Source of the DNA: Pegea sp. RAD2-039
Taxonomy: Eukaryota > Chordata > Thaliacea > Salpida > Salpidae
Direction of reading: 5' to 3'
Length of the DNA stretch: 64,000 nt
NCBI GenBank assembly: GCA_034620365.1
Contig: JAQGEQ010000084.1
Span: forward strand, 1,736,001-1,800,000
The position numbers and the translations under genes were made by a program. Below are positions 48,552 through 60,542 of the stretch, in pieces. Each line of letters begins with the position of its first letter. Position 1 is the stretch's first letter. The notes under the pieces were generated by a model. It was given only the letters and a program-made list of their open reading frames with translations. It was not told where the DNA came from and searched no databases.

Positions 48552-49343
48552 TTAGAATCTTTTTAATAGAAAATATGCTAGAGCAGCAGCCAGACCTGTG
48601 ATGTAGTTGACTTTCATAGTTGAAGAAGTGTTACAAAGATCTGTGAACAAAACAGTTTTACATTAAATAAAATCTTATAAAAAATTAGTCAAAGTTTTAG
48701 TAAAACAAAATTTCTTTAATAATAGTTTAGATAAATTAGATTATTGAGATTATATACAATTATTACATGATTATAACTTAATAATATTTTATATCAAAAT
48801 TATTGTATAAAAGAATTCAAAGTTTAAAAAAAAGTTTTTAAGTAATCACCTTTTGCACAGAAGGAATTTGCATAACTTTGACAACCTCTGTAAGCCATTC
48901 CAGTGCTTTCCACTAAAATAATTCGAAAATATTAACTTCAAAACCACTCACAACTAGAATATTTTATTTAATGATGTTAAAACAAATATTTTAAAATAAA
49001 AAAAAATTTGAAATATTTTTCTTTAATCAAAATGAAAATTTAATTTTTAACTTTGATAATTTACAAACCATATTCATATTTGCAGCCAGAAAGAAACGGA
49101 CATTTTTCAACAACCGCCATAAATAGTGGACAGGGTGATTTGACGATTGGGCACTGATAACATTTCAACGAGCTTCCTAAAAGTAAATAATCCAAATTAT
49201 TTCTATAAAATTTCTAACTTGATTCTTGTTAAACTTGATAAATTTATGAAATTTGATTAAAATTGAAACTATAAAAACCAAATCTGACCAAGTGTAGTGA
49301 AGCTACACAAAACCAAAAAGATGTAAAAAAGTTGATGGTTCAT
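48552..49343 (-). CDS. Ly6/uPAR-type (three-finger) GPI-anchored surface protein, 104 aa
   Basis: Four small exons on the minus strand: 49343-49289, 49176-49069, 48912-48850, 48640-48552, each joined in phase 1, totalling 315 nt. Residues 1-20 form a signal peptide (MNHQLFYIFLVLCSFTTLGS). The mature protein starts near SSLKCYQCPIV, the classic LxCYxC opening. Eight cysteines follow the Ly6 order: CYQC, C, C, SGC, RGC, FC and the closing DLCN. A C-terminal hydrophobic segment (YITGLAAALAYFLLKRF) fits a GPI-attachment signal. Ten cysteines are usual, so one disulfide may be absent. The phase-1 exon boundaries flanking the domain are typical of this family. No orthologue can be named. No exon is long enough to be noticed as an ORF. 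Confidence 0.8.
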
Positions 49344-52300
49344 ATTTAAAATATCCAAATTTTTCTTCAAAAAAACTCTGGATTTGAAAAGAAAGTTTTA
49401 ATTAAATAGTTCATAAATTTAAAAAGAAAATGAATATAAAATACAAATAGACTCATCAATATTTTGAAGTTTGTAAATAAAAAAAATTTCAATAAAGAAC
49501 TTCTATTACTTTCTTACTCAAATTTGTTTAAAAAACTTTAATTTAAAAAATAATTCTTTTATATACACATATAAGTTTTTTATTTGGATTTTAAAAACAG
49601 TTCAAAGTTAAACTTTTAAATGTTATTTTTTATAGATCTCTTTAATGCCTTTTTAGTAATATTAAAAACTAATTATAAACCTTTTAGAGCAGTAATTAAG
49701 TCTTTAAAAGTTTTTGTGAAAAATTCAATGATATGATAAATTATTTGCTTATTATATTTTTAAAGAAACGAATATTTTTCAACTACATTTAGAACAAAAT
49801 AGTCAGAGGAAAAGCAACTGGCAGCTTGAAAGCTACTGCTTTAGAAGAATAGCTTACAAATAATTTATTTTTAATAGATACAAACTGATTTTGTCAAATC
49901 TTTAAAAAATGCTTAAGTTTTAAGTTCACATTTTCTTTAAATATATACATTTTTAAACAAAATAACATTCTAAATAAAACTATAAATATTTACTAAAAAA
50001 TATTTTTATTTAATAATTCTTAAATTTAGTCATACTTTATTTAATTTTTCAATTTATTAAATGCAAGTTAAGAACAAATAATATTTTTCTATTCAAAAAT
50101 AAGTTAGAAAATAAAAAAACTGAATATTCTTTCAACTGCAAAAAAGTTTTTTTAATCATAATAAAGAAAGTTCCAATAAATAGTTAGTTGTAAAAATATA
50201 AAAATAATTATTTAGTATCTGTAAGTTTTCAAACATATTGTTGATGATATTTATAAAAGTAAACGATTATTTTCATTTATATTAAGTTTGTAATAAATTT
50301 ACTGTTCATAAGTTAAGCTATTGACGATTTACAAAAATAAACAACAAAATAATAAAAAAGTCTGATAATATAAACGAATAGATGAATGTATTTTATATTT
50401 CGTTTATTACAATGAACGCAAAGGAGGGTGCCTGAATAGAGCATCTTTCTTTAACATATATTCTCACAAATAATATTATACATAATTAAGTTGGAAATAT
50501 AGAAAAAAAAAGATATATTAATATAAATATATTGTTTATATAAACAAATTTAATTAACTAAAAATAATATTCTTATAATAGAAAGTGTATTTACTAATAG
50601 TTTAGAAAATATAATAAAGAACTTTTCTGAAATTATGTTAAATAGCCAAAAAGAATTTAAAAGCAAATTTTTTGACTTTATTTGTTATGTATTGACTTTA
50701 AAGTCAGTTGAAACATTTTTGTAAAAAAATTATTGTTACAATTGTTTATAAATATTTGTCTAAAGTAATAATTTTGTAAATAAATCTTATCTTTTTAAAC
50801 AGCATAAGCTCTCTGTATGATGATACACTCTCTCTAAACTTAAACAAAGTTTTTGTGACTTCCTCTTTTAACAATTACAAAGATCACGTTTGATGTCTTA
50901 AATGATTCAACAAAAGAAAATATTCTATCTGCAGACGATTCTAAGTTTTTCTTTTTAATAAGAATGTTCTTGAGCAAAATAATCAAGAATGCTTTATCAC
51001 TAAATGAAAAGTGGTCATTTTGGTTACTGTATTTAAAAGATATTCTTTAAAGGTTTTCTGCATTGAACTGCTTTAACAATTTACACACGAAAGTCTCAAG
51101 ACTTCTAAAGACCTCAAGCTTATTTGTTGTCCTTAGCTTCTTTAAGAAAGTCACAAAACACTCAATTAGAACCAAATATTAAAAGCAAATTGAGCTAAAA
51201 AACTGTATCAGCTTTCAACTGTTTCAAAAATTTAATCAATTTTTATTTTTACAAATTTCTAAATACATTTTTGTGTCTAGTAGTTGTTGATTGAAATAAA
51301 CATAACTAAATGGTAGTAAAATTATATTTCACTAAAATAAGCGAAAAGTTTGATTCATGTAGATAATGCTTTTATCTAGTAAGTTAACAAATTTATACTT
51401 ATTTCTAAGATTTTTAAAAATAAACAAAATGAAAAAGTTAAGTTGTTAATCCGATATCTTAAAATTTGAATATATCGTCCAAACATAGATATAAAGTTCT
51501 AAACAAAACTGTTCTCATCAAATCGATTTGTTGTAACAATCGGCCGATGTCTTTCAGGACTCAATCAAATATTTGAAAGACTTTTTAAGAAGTTGGTTTA
51601 ATGTCTGGACATCATTGCACTTTATACCAAGAAGAACTTTTTGTACCTTAGATGCATCAAATGACCGAATATTTATAATTAGCTATCTTATTTCAGCTTG
51701 GTCATAAGTTACTTCAAATAGTTTCTACGAAAACCAGATATTTCAGAAGTGTTTTTGTAGTTTTTTAACTCCAATTATATTGTTTTCAAGATAATCAACT
51801 TTATTGTTCAGTTTTCAGCTTACTTTAAAAAATATTTTTATCAACAAGTTTTATACTAAATTGTCATTTTCTGTGTTTTTTTAATTGTTTTGTATTTTCA
51901 GCAGTGTTCGACCGACGCCTTTTCTGTCCTCCTATTTAATTACACTTCTTTTGTTGGAATGCAATACTTAAAACTTTTTTATTATTTATCTGAAGTTATA
52001 TTGTGTTTTGTTTGCTATAAAAGCTTTATGATTTGCTATCTGTATCTATGCGTTGAATAAACTGCTAAACTTTTAAAGAACAATTTTCTAAGTAATTTGT
52101 AAAATTTTGAGTTTGAAATTGGAAGAATGTTAGTTAAAAATAGTTGAAATTACTATTCAAAAATCTTTTGATAAATTCTGATGTTTTAACAGAAATTCAA
52201 ATTATTTTTATGTCTTTGAATAATTTGACAAAATTAAAGAGCCTTGGTAAAGACCTTAGACCTCAGTAAAAGTAAAGACCTTGTTCCATTTGTTCATTTA

Positions 52301-52590
52301 CTTTTTAAACTTATTTCTTTGTCACATTTCAAAACATGTTTTGTATTTTATGTCATGCGTCGTCATATCACTGTCAAGTAGTTTCCTGGTTGTCTGAAAC
52401 TATTTTAAGCAAAGTTTTTAATTAGATGAAGATCAAATTAGTTGGCATCATTTTTTTATTGAATCAATTTGAAATAATCATTGAGGAAATATGAAAAAAT
52501 TAAATTTGATAAAAATAGAAACAATTAGAACTAAAAAAAAAGAGTTTAAAAGAAGAAAGACGAGTTTAAAAGAAGAGTAAATTAAGATGA
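49344..52590. other. AT-rich spacer between the Ly6-type gene and TRAF6
   Basis: No exon recognised. It holds dispersed-repeat copy 2 (50385-50475). The segment 51900-52070 has patchy similarity by eye to 57600-57720 (ATACTTAAAAC, TTATT, GCTATAA-AGCT, TGTAT), possibly another old repeat. An AATAAA on the minus strand at 52455-52460 is a likely TRAF6 poly(A) signal. Confidence 0.5.
50385..50475. repeat. Dispersed repeat, copy 2 (pair with 13020-13110)
   Basis: TGTATTTTATATTTCGTTTA, then GAACGCAAAGGAGGGTGCC and TGAATAGAGCATCT, align with the copy at 13020-13110 in the same orientation. Confidence 0.55.
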
Positions 52591-55465
52591 TCAAACCTTA
52601 TTAACATCTGTGACTTCAATTTTAAACAACAAGCTATCATTAACAAGGAAACCGTCTGATTGCAAACTGTTGATTGGATAAAAGTCGATAAAACCATATC
52701 CTTTCAAGTTCTTCTCGCATCCATGAGGTCTTTGGAAAGCACTAATGTTGGTGTTAGCAACCAAACGCTCAAACACATGGCAACAGCGATCTCTCTATAC
52801 AAAGATACTAGTGTCTGGATGCAGAGCTAGATCTAAACAAACCTGATTAATCATCGTCATCGAGATCTTCCCACTAAAGGGCCACATCACCAAATCATCA
52901 TTATCACCTTTCATAATATGAACAAAAAGTGACATGTGTCTTCCTATTGACGCGTTAACTCCATTCAAATTTGTTCTAGCGCACATCCGGTAACCATAGT
53001 AACTTGTGTAAAAGCCGGGACTGTAAAAAATTAGTTTAATAAATTCATATGAAGGAAATTTCTAGTTCTTTAAACTTCCAACCACCGAAAGTGATTTTGC
53101 AGTTTCGCTTCATCACTTCCTTTATCAACAGCAACCGCTTGAGGCGCTGTTACTAACCTATTAATTTGTGGGCAGTTTCCATCTAAAGCTGATTGATAAT
53201 TCGCCAAATAGTTGGTAATTCGCCAGTAGTAAACTCCATTGCATGATCTGAAAGTTTTATTCATAAAATTGAACCAATTTTACGTTGGTTACGCTTGACT
53301 AACTTCAACGACTGCGTCGCTATCGAGCTTTCGACTTCTTCTAACCTTTTACTCATTTCTTTCATTTTAGAGTTCTGAAATTCGATTTTAACCATAATTT
53401 CGCGAACCAAATGCTCAATCCTGTAAAAATCCATCGATTAGAAGGTTGTCATGACAACTGATGTACAGTTACGTTATGAATTTTTCGTCATGATCACATT
53501 TATACGTTTGGATCGGTAAACGTGCTTGAGAGTCCGCAGAAGTTCTCCTGGTTGGCGTTAATCCTAAATCAAATATTTTTATTGAATCATTGGAGTTGTC
53601 ATGGAACAGAGAATGCTATTTAATCGCGAATAGCACGATGCTTGCATTACTAAGGAAATGACATCATTAGTGAAGTCAGTTAAATAGAATATTTACAAGT
53701 ATTTAAAACTTTTATAAAAATATCTCCAAAAATCCGAAAAATTTGGAACAAATTATTTTTCCTTTTTACAAAACTTTGAGTTTTTTTTTAAGTTGTTCAA
53801 GTAAAAGAAGAACCTGAATTGAAGGAACTTCCTCCGTGGACAAAGTTGTCTTCCGAAGTCCTTCTAGATGTCTGAGAATCAAAAATCGAATTTCCTTTAT
53901 CTGATTTGATTTGTTTGAAAAAATTTATTCTTACATTTGGTGTTAAAGAAATCTTTTCTAATTTTGTTTCCATCTCCAAAAAACTTTTTTCAAATTTGTC
54001 ATCTGCATTTTGTAGTCTCATCACATGACTTAGTAAATACTGAAGATGAATTTGAGTAGACTGTTCCATATGTTGCGAAATATCCATTCTAGAACGCTAT
54101 CAAATACAAATTAAAATCCTAAACACAAAGCAACCTGAATTATTCTTAAAATGTAAACAAATAAATTGTATTAAAAGATTTTATGATTTGATATTTACCT
54201 CTAACAAACATCCGACTTGATGAAAAACACATTTGATTGGTGCTTTCCTACAATCGTGAATCACGTGATCTTCCATCTTTAAAAATCAATATTTAACGAG
54301 TTACACAGAAAAGTATTTTTTCGACCAAACAGCTTACTTTGTAAGCCTTCATTTCATGCAAGCAATATGTACATTGAACAAACTTGTTAGCATGGATGCA
54401 ATCATCTTTAATATGAATCTGTGTTATGAGTATTTCAAGCAATTTGTTAGTGGCAAGCAAATTATCAAAAAATTAAAGCTGGAAATACCTCCTTTGCATC
54501 AATAGGATACATCTGTTGGCAATCATCACATTTAACAAGCCGTTTTTCACATAAATCTTTTTCATGTTCTAATTTATCTTGTAACAAAACTTTTCTGCCG
54601 CATCCTAGATCACAAAAGACTTCTTTGAATGGACAGACTTCTTCATGTTCCTAAAGATGTTAGTTTTATGATTGTATTGACGTTTAGGGATAAAATTGTT
54701 TTCAAATTACTTTTATATATCGAAGTTCCATCTTTTCATCACAACATTTGTTTCGACATCTCACGTTTAATCCGAGAATTTCTCTTTCAGTAAACCGATC
54801 TTGAAAGAGTTGATTCTCATTAAGAGGTTCTTGGTCAACTGGACATTTTGGCTTTTTGCTAAAAAGCAACTTATTAAAAGTTAAACTAAAAAAATAGAAG
54901 TTTCAAACTCAAAAGAAAATTTGTGAAAATTATTTTCAATGATTCTAAATTTCAACTGAAACAAGTTTTCTTGCAAATAATGAATTAACCAACCGAATAC
55001 AGCGTGTGATACAATTATAACAAAACCGATGTCCACATTTAGTCTGGACTGGTCGCCTTACTACAAGTAAGCAAACTGGACAAGAGAATTTCATATCTAA
55101 TGATGGTACAAACTCATAGTCATAACCTGAAATGGAATGTAATTTTTACTAGAAATATTTAATGTTCATTTTTTTAAAATTCTTTATTCTTTGAAATTAT
55201 TACATTTTTATTATGGGTAATCAACTTCTTTATAAAAACTTTGAAAGTTTTAATCTAATTGTAGAGATATGTTTGTTATTAGAAATTAGACAACAAATTA
55301 CTTTGTGTGATTTTTCAAGTAGTTTCAATAAATATAAGAAGAAAGCTAACTACAGAATAAACTAGTTGTTCATATACCTTCTTCTTCTTCTTCAATGTCT
55401 TCATTATTATCATCATATTTGACAGCCAATTCTTGTGAATATGATATGTCTTCATTAGTCAACAT
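52591..55465 (-). CDS. TRAF6: TRAF6 (RING-type E3 ligase, signalling adaptor)
   Basis: TRAF6 makes K63 ubiquitin chains downstream of Toll/IL-1 and TNF-type receptors. Twelve exons: 55465-55378, 55126-54994, 54858-54711, 54650-54489, 54418-54338, 54276-54199, 54096-53814, 53563-53473, 53420-53304, 53247-53086, 53020-52843, 52794-52591, giving 1725 nt (574 aa; human 522). RING (about residues 42-82): CPVC...CGHRFCYNC...KCPVD, with Asp as the last ligand as in TRAF6. ENQLFPDNFAKREIL-type match: [20 protein letters not shown] zinc fingers, a short coiled coil ([15 protein letters not shown]) and the MATH domain ([60 protein letters not shown]) follow. Compared with human there is an insertion of about 28 residues early in the MATH domain. 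The donor at 53086 is the weakest splice call. Confidence 0.9.
53445..53458. promoter_or_regulatory. RFX X-box palindrome in TRAF6 intron 53421-53472
   Basis: GTTGTCATGACAAC is a perfect 14-bp palindrome matching GTHNYYATRRNAAC, in a 52-nt intron. A one-mismatch relative (GTTGTCATGGAACA) lies in the next intron at 53595-53608. Confidence 0.6.
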
Positions 55466-58036
55466 ATTTATATTATTTGTATAAAGAATTTAGAGAATTT
55501 TCTATTCAATATATGAAAGATGAAGTGCCCTACACAGAAAAATTTAAACAAGTTTCCCAGCTCATTATATCTACTTTTGAAAGATGTCTTTATATGTTAA
55601 GATAAGATAAATAAAAAGATGATTTTCAGACAAAATTGTTTAATTGAAGTTTTAAAGAAATTATAAGAACATTAAAATATTATCATATCATTAAAGAAAC
55701 AAATAGTTAGATTTTGTTGATTAAAAGTTTACAAAACTTATAAAAATAAATAAAAAAGTATAAATCTAAACATTAATTATTTAATCAGAAATTTGTTTTC
55801 CAAGTATTTACAAAATAAAAATTTTTAGCTTCTAAATTTTTTTAGTACTTCTAAATAAAGTAATTTGTTAGAAACAAAAACAACCTAGAGGTATAAGTTT
55901 ATTGACAAATGTTCTGAAATAACACTTTATAAAGCTTACTTTAAAATTTAGTTTCTTTTCATAGCAGGGAAACCCCCCAATAAAGCATTCTTTTGCTAAC
56001 TCTAGCTGTTTATTGACTATAAATAAAGATAGGAATCTTATACGGTAAGATGATTTGTGGTATTACTTTTTAGTTTCAGATGGTTTCACTAGCAGTATTT
56101 TATTAGTTACGTTGCTGTAAAGATTTTAAGTTTATACAAAATTACTGTATCTTATTTTTATAAATAAGTTTTAATCTTTTGTCAGTCGAAACAACACAAA
56201 CTCTATTTTTAGATCAAACAAACTTATACTTAATTCTAAAAACTTGAAGCCAAATGCTAATTAATTTTTTCCATAGTAATCTTAGGAATATAAGATATAT
56301 TTAGCTTCAGCCTTTTTTAAAGTTGTTTGCCTTAAAAATGAATCAATTTATCAAAAAGTACTCCAACATAAGTAAAAAGACGTTAAGAGGTTCAACGTCC
56401 AATCTTATTTGTGTAATTTTCTGGTTTCTAAAACGATAGAAACAAAAAAATATCGTTCTTATGATATTAATTAAAAAGTTTCCCCAGCTACTATTACAAC
56501 TTCAAATTATTCAGATTTCTTTTGAAAACTGAGTTTTTGGTTAAAATAAATGAATCTTTCTGTTTTCGCTCAACTCTCTGTCTAAAAATTAGATTGCTAC
56601 TACCGTTTAAAAATACTTGAAATGCTTATAAGCTTCGTATCTTGTAAATAATGAGTGTTTTGATCATTTTAACGTCAATGCGGTTTTGTCCACATTTTTC
56701 AAGCTTTAATCAGAATAAATTCTTGATGTTGTTAGTCATAAAGGAGTCTTAAACCAATTTAGATGAAAAGTCAACGAGTAAATTTAATGATTAAACATCA
56801 GAAGTTGTATCTGTATCAGCTAACTTCTGTGTTGTATATTTAGATGACATTAATGATGAGAAAACTTCACTAACTACTCAATAAATAAAAATCTGAACTT
56901 TTAGTCAACGTAAAGAGGTCAGCGAAGAAACTATTTTTATCTTCTGGTTGATTTATGTGAAGACTCTACAAACAGCTGCAAGACCGATACTAAATTTTAA
57001 CACTTTTCTAAAAGCTAAATAGTTTTTGTGTAAAATTCTTTAAATGTAAAATTAGAAATTTTTATATCTTTTAAAATGATTCGAGTAATTTTTTTAGCAG
57101 GTGACATAATACCATCTCCTATATTTGTATTTTCCCATTTGAGTTACACTGATACCTTCGCTGTTCTGATTTTTTTACATTACTTTTATCAAACTGCTAT
57201 TTGAGACTTCTTTATCTGTTTGGAGTAATATTGTGTCGACTACAAGAGTCTGACGACTTGTTATTTGCAGTTCTACTTCTTGAATAAATCAAGTAGTAAG
57301 TTTGACAATTCAAAGTAAAAATAGAATTTAAAAATATTTTCAACCAAAAAGTTTTTCGTTGTTCAGAAAAATGAAAGAAAAAATTTTTTATTAAAATTAA
57401 TTTCGTTTATTATCTTCAACATAATAAATCATAAAGTCAATTTCTGCCAGACATCTTGCTCAGGTTATCTAACCGAATGAAAAGAGAAATTTCTTATTTG
57501 CTGAAATCGAATGTTTTTGAAAACAGAGTATTCCAGATAATTTGAGATCTCTGAATACTACTCCAAGATATATCTTTACTCTCTAGATTCACAATTTGTA
57601 TTTACCTCTGCAGTTTCTATATTAATCATGTTCAATTGTGATACTTAAAACCTTTTCATTATCTTTCTGCTCATATTTGTTGTTCGCTATAAGAGCTGTG
57701 TATTTGTTTCTGGCTGAAAAATGTTGCCTCAACCTAAAATACTTCACTAAATAACATCAGTACGTGACTGAAAATGCCAAAAAAGTTAATAGGCAGTTAA
57801 AGGTCATTTTATTGTAAATTAAAGTTGACTACTTAAAAAAGAAATGTTTGAACTTAAGTCATAAATAATTAGAAAAATAGCAGATGTATAAACTGTTCTG
57901 GATAACTATATGTGTATGAAGCTTTATTTGAATGATTCAAACTTTGTGGGAAAATGTGAACGTATGAGAAAAAAGCTGTCTGCCTTTCGCTGGTCGTTAA
58001 TTCTGAAGAAAAAACTTCAGAAGTTATCATAACAAC
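55466..58036. other. AT-rich spacer between TRAF6 and IDH3G
   Basis: No exon recognised. AATAAA on the minus strand at 57923-57928, 110 bases past the IDH3G stop, is the likely IDH3G poly(A) signal. The interval 56300-57750 is somewhat less AT-rich, with vague similarity to 50800-52070, possibly decayed repeats. Confidence 0.5.
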
Positions 58037-60542
58037 TCAGTTGGAAGTTCTACTACGTACAGGAATACAAGTTTGTCTTGCGAGCTTTTTGCAAATGGAA
58101 TCGACCATATCATCAGTTGTATGACAACCACCGAGATCAGGGGTTGTTATCTAAAAAAAAAACTGTTTAAAGTGGCTGAAGTTGAAACATTAAACTTTTT
58201 AGATAAAATTATTGACAAGTTTTTGGTTGTTAGTAGAGTTGAGATGGATGGTTAGTTTGTGGTTACCATGTCTGATTTGATGGTATCAATGATTGCATGG
58301 TTAATCATAGAGGCATGGTTGTTCAACCTATTCAACAAGAAAATGTTGTAATTGAGAAGGAAAAGGAAATTGTAATTACCCGATATATTTCAACATGAGA
58401 CTACTGGCAAAAAGCATTCCAGATGGGTTAGCCCTATTGAGACCAGCAATTCCTGACCCTGTATTACGCGTCGCCTAACAAAATTTCAAAGTTGTTGAAA
58501 GCAGCAAATGAAAAAATAAGTTCAACAAATTCAAACAAATTTCCAACTTCAAATAAATTTGATAAATTTTTGTTTTAATTAGAAACCTACCGATTCAAAA
58601 ACGCGATAATTGGAACCAATATTAGCACCAGCGACTACACCAGCCCCTCCTACAAGCCCACAGCAAATATTTCCTGAACATCGTGACAGATTAGCTAGCG
58701 ACAGACGACAGCAACAGGTACATACCAACGATGTTACCATACAAGTTAGGTAGTAACATCACGTCAAATTGGGCTGGATTGGAAACCAACTGCATGCAAG
58801 TGTTATCTACAATCATCGTGTTAAATTCAATATCCGGGTACTGACTCGCAACTTCTTGACAACATTTCAAGAAGAGACCATCTGAAAGTTTCCTGGGAAA
58901 GTTTCAAAGGTTGATTTTGGTGGTTGAAAAAGATGAAGTGCAAATTGATGAATAATTTATTCGTAATCGATATAAACCACTAAAATGTTAAAGTCTTTAT
59001 TTCCTTGGTTACAAGAAAAAGTTCACAGAAAACCCGAGTAGAAGGGCCTTGTTAGTCTGGTTTATGACAACACTTCTAAGAGACACAAAACTCCGAATTA
59101 AAGCCGGAGTTGGAGCCTCGTAGATAGTCCGTCACCGTCTTCAATGTCGTTCTGGCAGCTCTTACGATGTCAACTGGGTGTAGCTGCATCAGTCCTTCTG
59201 TTTCACTGCATAACCTGGTTGGCGTGGAGAGTGGAATCCTGCTGCATATGCAACAACTGGATCTCCATAATTTCTACCCTGGCAGTTCTCGGCCGAAGTA
59301 GGTAAAAAATAGTCTTTAAGGGCCGCTTACATGATATTTGCTTTATGAACTGCTGTAACCTTCTTTCGTCGATTCCTTCTCGCGTATTGGAAAGCGAAAT
59401 TAGCGATGCGTGTCGATTTCTCGGCGGTTATAATCTTGTAGGTTTCTACGACTCCAGGAACAGACTGTATCGATTGAGTGAGCGCTGATTGGTTGATGAG
59501 GTTGTTCTTACCTCGTGTTCTAGATTCGAATACTCGCCTTCGGTGTTTTCACGAATTATTCGGATGTCGATGTTGTTATGGCGTGTGGGAACTGCAGGAA
59601 TTGATTTAACTTTGATGACATTTGCAAATAAGTCCAATTGTGTCCTGAAAGATATTTAAATGAAAGTTTGAAATGAGAAAATTTACTTTTCAAGTTAAAA
59701 ACTTATTTTGAAATTTGAAATATTAAAGAATTTTAATATTTAAGATTTTTAGATTGGTAACACTGCTAAATAATGATTTTTTAAGTAGTTAGAAAACACT
59801 GCAACAACTCTTTGTTCAGCTAAAGCAAAACATGAGTTTTAATAAGATAATTAAATTAATATAAATTCGTAATTAATTACCTCAGATAGACATTTGGAGA
59901 CTTCTGGTCATGCTCTAACAAATTCAATTTTGTTTCAATGTTTCCTAGACAGATAAAAACGTCCAGTTAAAAAATTTCAAAGTTAAAAAGTAATTTTGAA
60001 GTTGACAAAAACAAATTTGTTCACTGACCTTTGATAGCAACACCATTTCGTTTGATAGCAGTAAGAGCTTCAAAACAAGTATCTTCAGTTTTAGTTTTAT
60101 GAACTACATCAATAATTTCAAAGTCAACAGGAACAGCTTTAATAAAAGTTTTAAAAAGTTTTAACAAAAGCTCAAAGACCCATTCTGAGCTCATTAAAAA
60201 TTCATTTTCATAATAAGTTAAATCCTAGCAAATAATACTTTATAAGGCTATTAAGTTGAAAACTTATTTGGTATTTGAACCCTGTATTTACCTGCACTTT
60301 CAAAAACTCTTTGGACACTATTAACAAGTTCAGGTCCAACCCCATCTCCAGGAATCATGGCAACAGTGTGTCTGCCTCCAAAGTTCTCAGCAGTAAGAAG
60401 TTGCTTGGATGATGTCTGTAAACCTCGGCATCCATTCTGCTTCAACAGTTTCTCCTATAGAAGGATTTGAAAAATGTTGATTCTAACCAACTTTTAAAGA
60501 ACTCACCACAAAATTATAAGACCTAAATGCAGTTTTCAGCAT
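58037..60542 (-). CDS. IDH3G: Isocitrate dehydrogenase [NAD] subunit gamma, mitochondrial
   Basis: Regulatory subunit of the TCA-cycle NAD-dependent isocitrate dehydrogenase heterotetramer. Eleven exons: 60542-60507, 60454-60292, 60136-60029, 59944-59881, 59644-59512, 59464-59331, 58892-58726, 58673-58591, 58474-58380, 58327-58267, 58150-58037, giving 1158 nt (385 aa; human 393). A basic, Ser-rich N-terminus suits mitochondrial import. [27 protein letters not shown]-type ([12 protein letters not shown]), [67 protein letters not shown] and [15 protein letters not shown] all follow IDH3G rather than IDH3A/B. The C-terminus has [12 protein letters not shown] in place of human TPDIGGQGTTSE. A SINE lies in intron 6. 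A strong acceptor-like TTCTCTTTTTCTAG lies 22 bases upstream of the ATG. Confidence 0.92.
59020..59310 (+). mobile_element. SINE copy E, antisense in IDH3G intron 6
   Basis: Has AAACCCGAGTAGAAGGGCC, CACAAAACTCCGAATTAAAG followed by CCGGAGTTGGAGCC, GTTCTGGCAGCTCTTACG, GCTGCATCAGTCC, CATAACCTGGTTGGCGTGG, ATGCAACAACTGGAT, and TTCTCGGCCGAAG at the 3' end. The tRNA head is lost. Opposite in orientation to IDH3G. Confidence 0.8.

Noticed and set aside
52990..53003. X-box match GTAACCATAGTAAC in a TRAF6 exon
   Set aside because: It encodes the conserved Y-Y-G-Y-R of the MATH domain, so coding constraint explains it; not counted with the intronic sites.
58073..58255. Plus-strand 60-codon frame
   Set aside because: Antisense to the last IDH3G exon ([12 protein letters not shown] segment), which belongs to a complete in-phase model.
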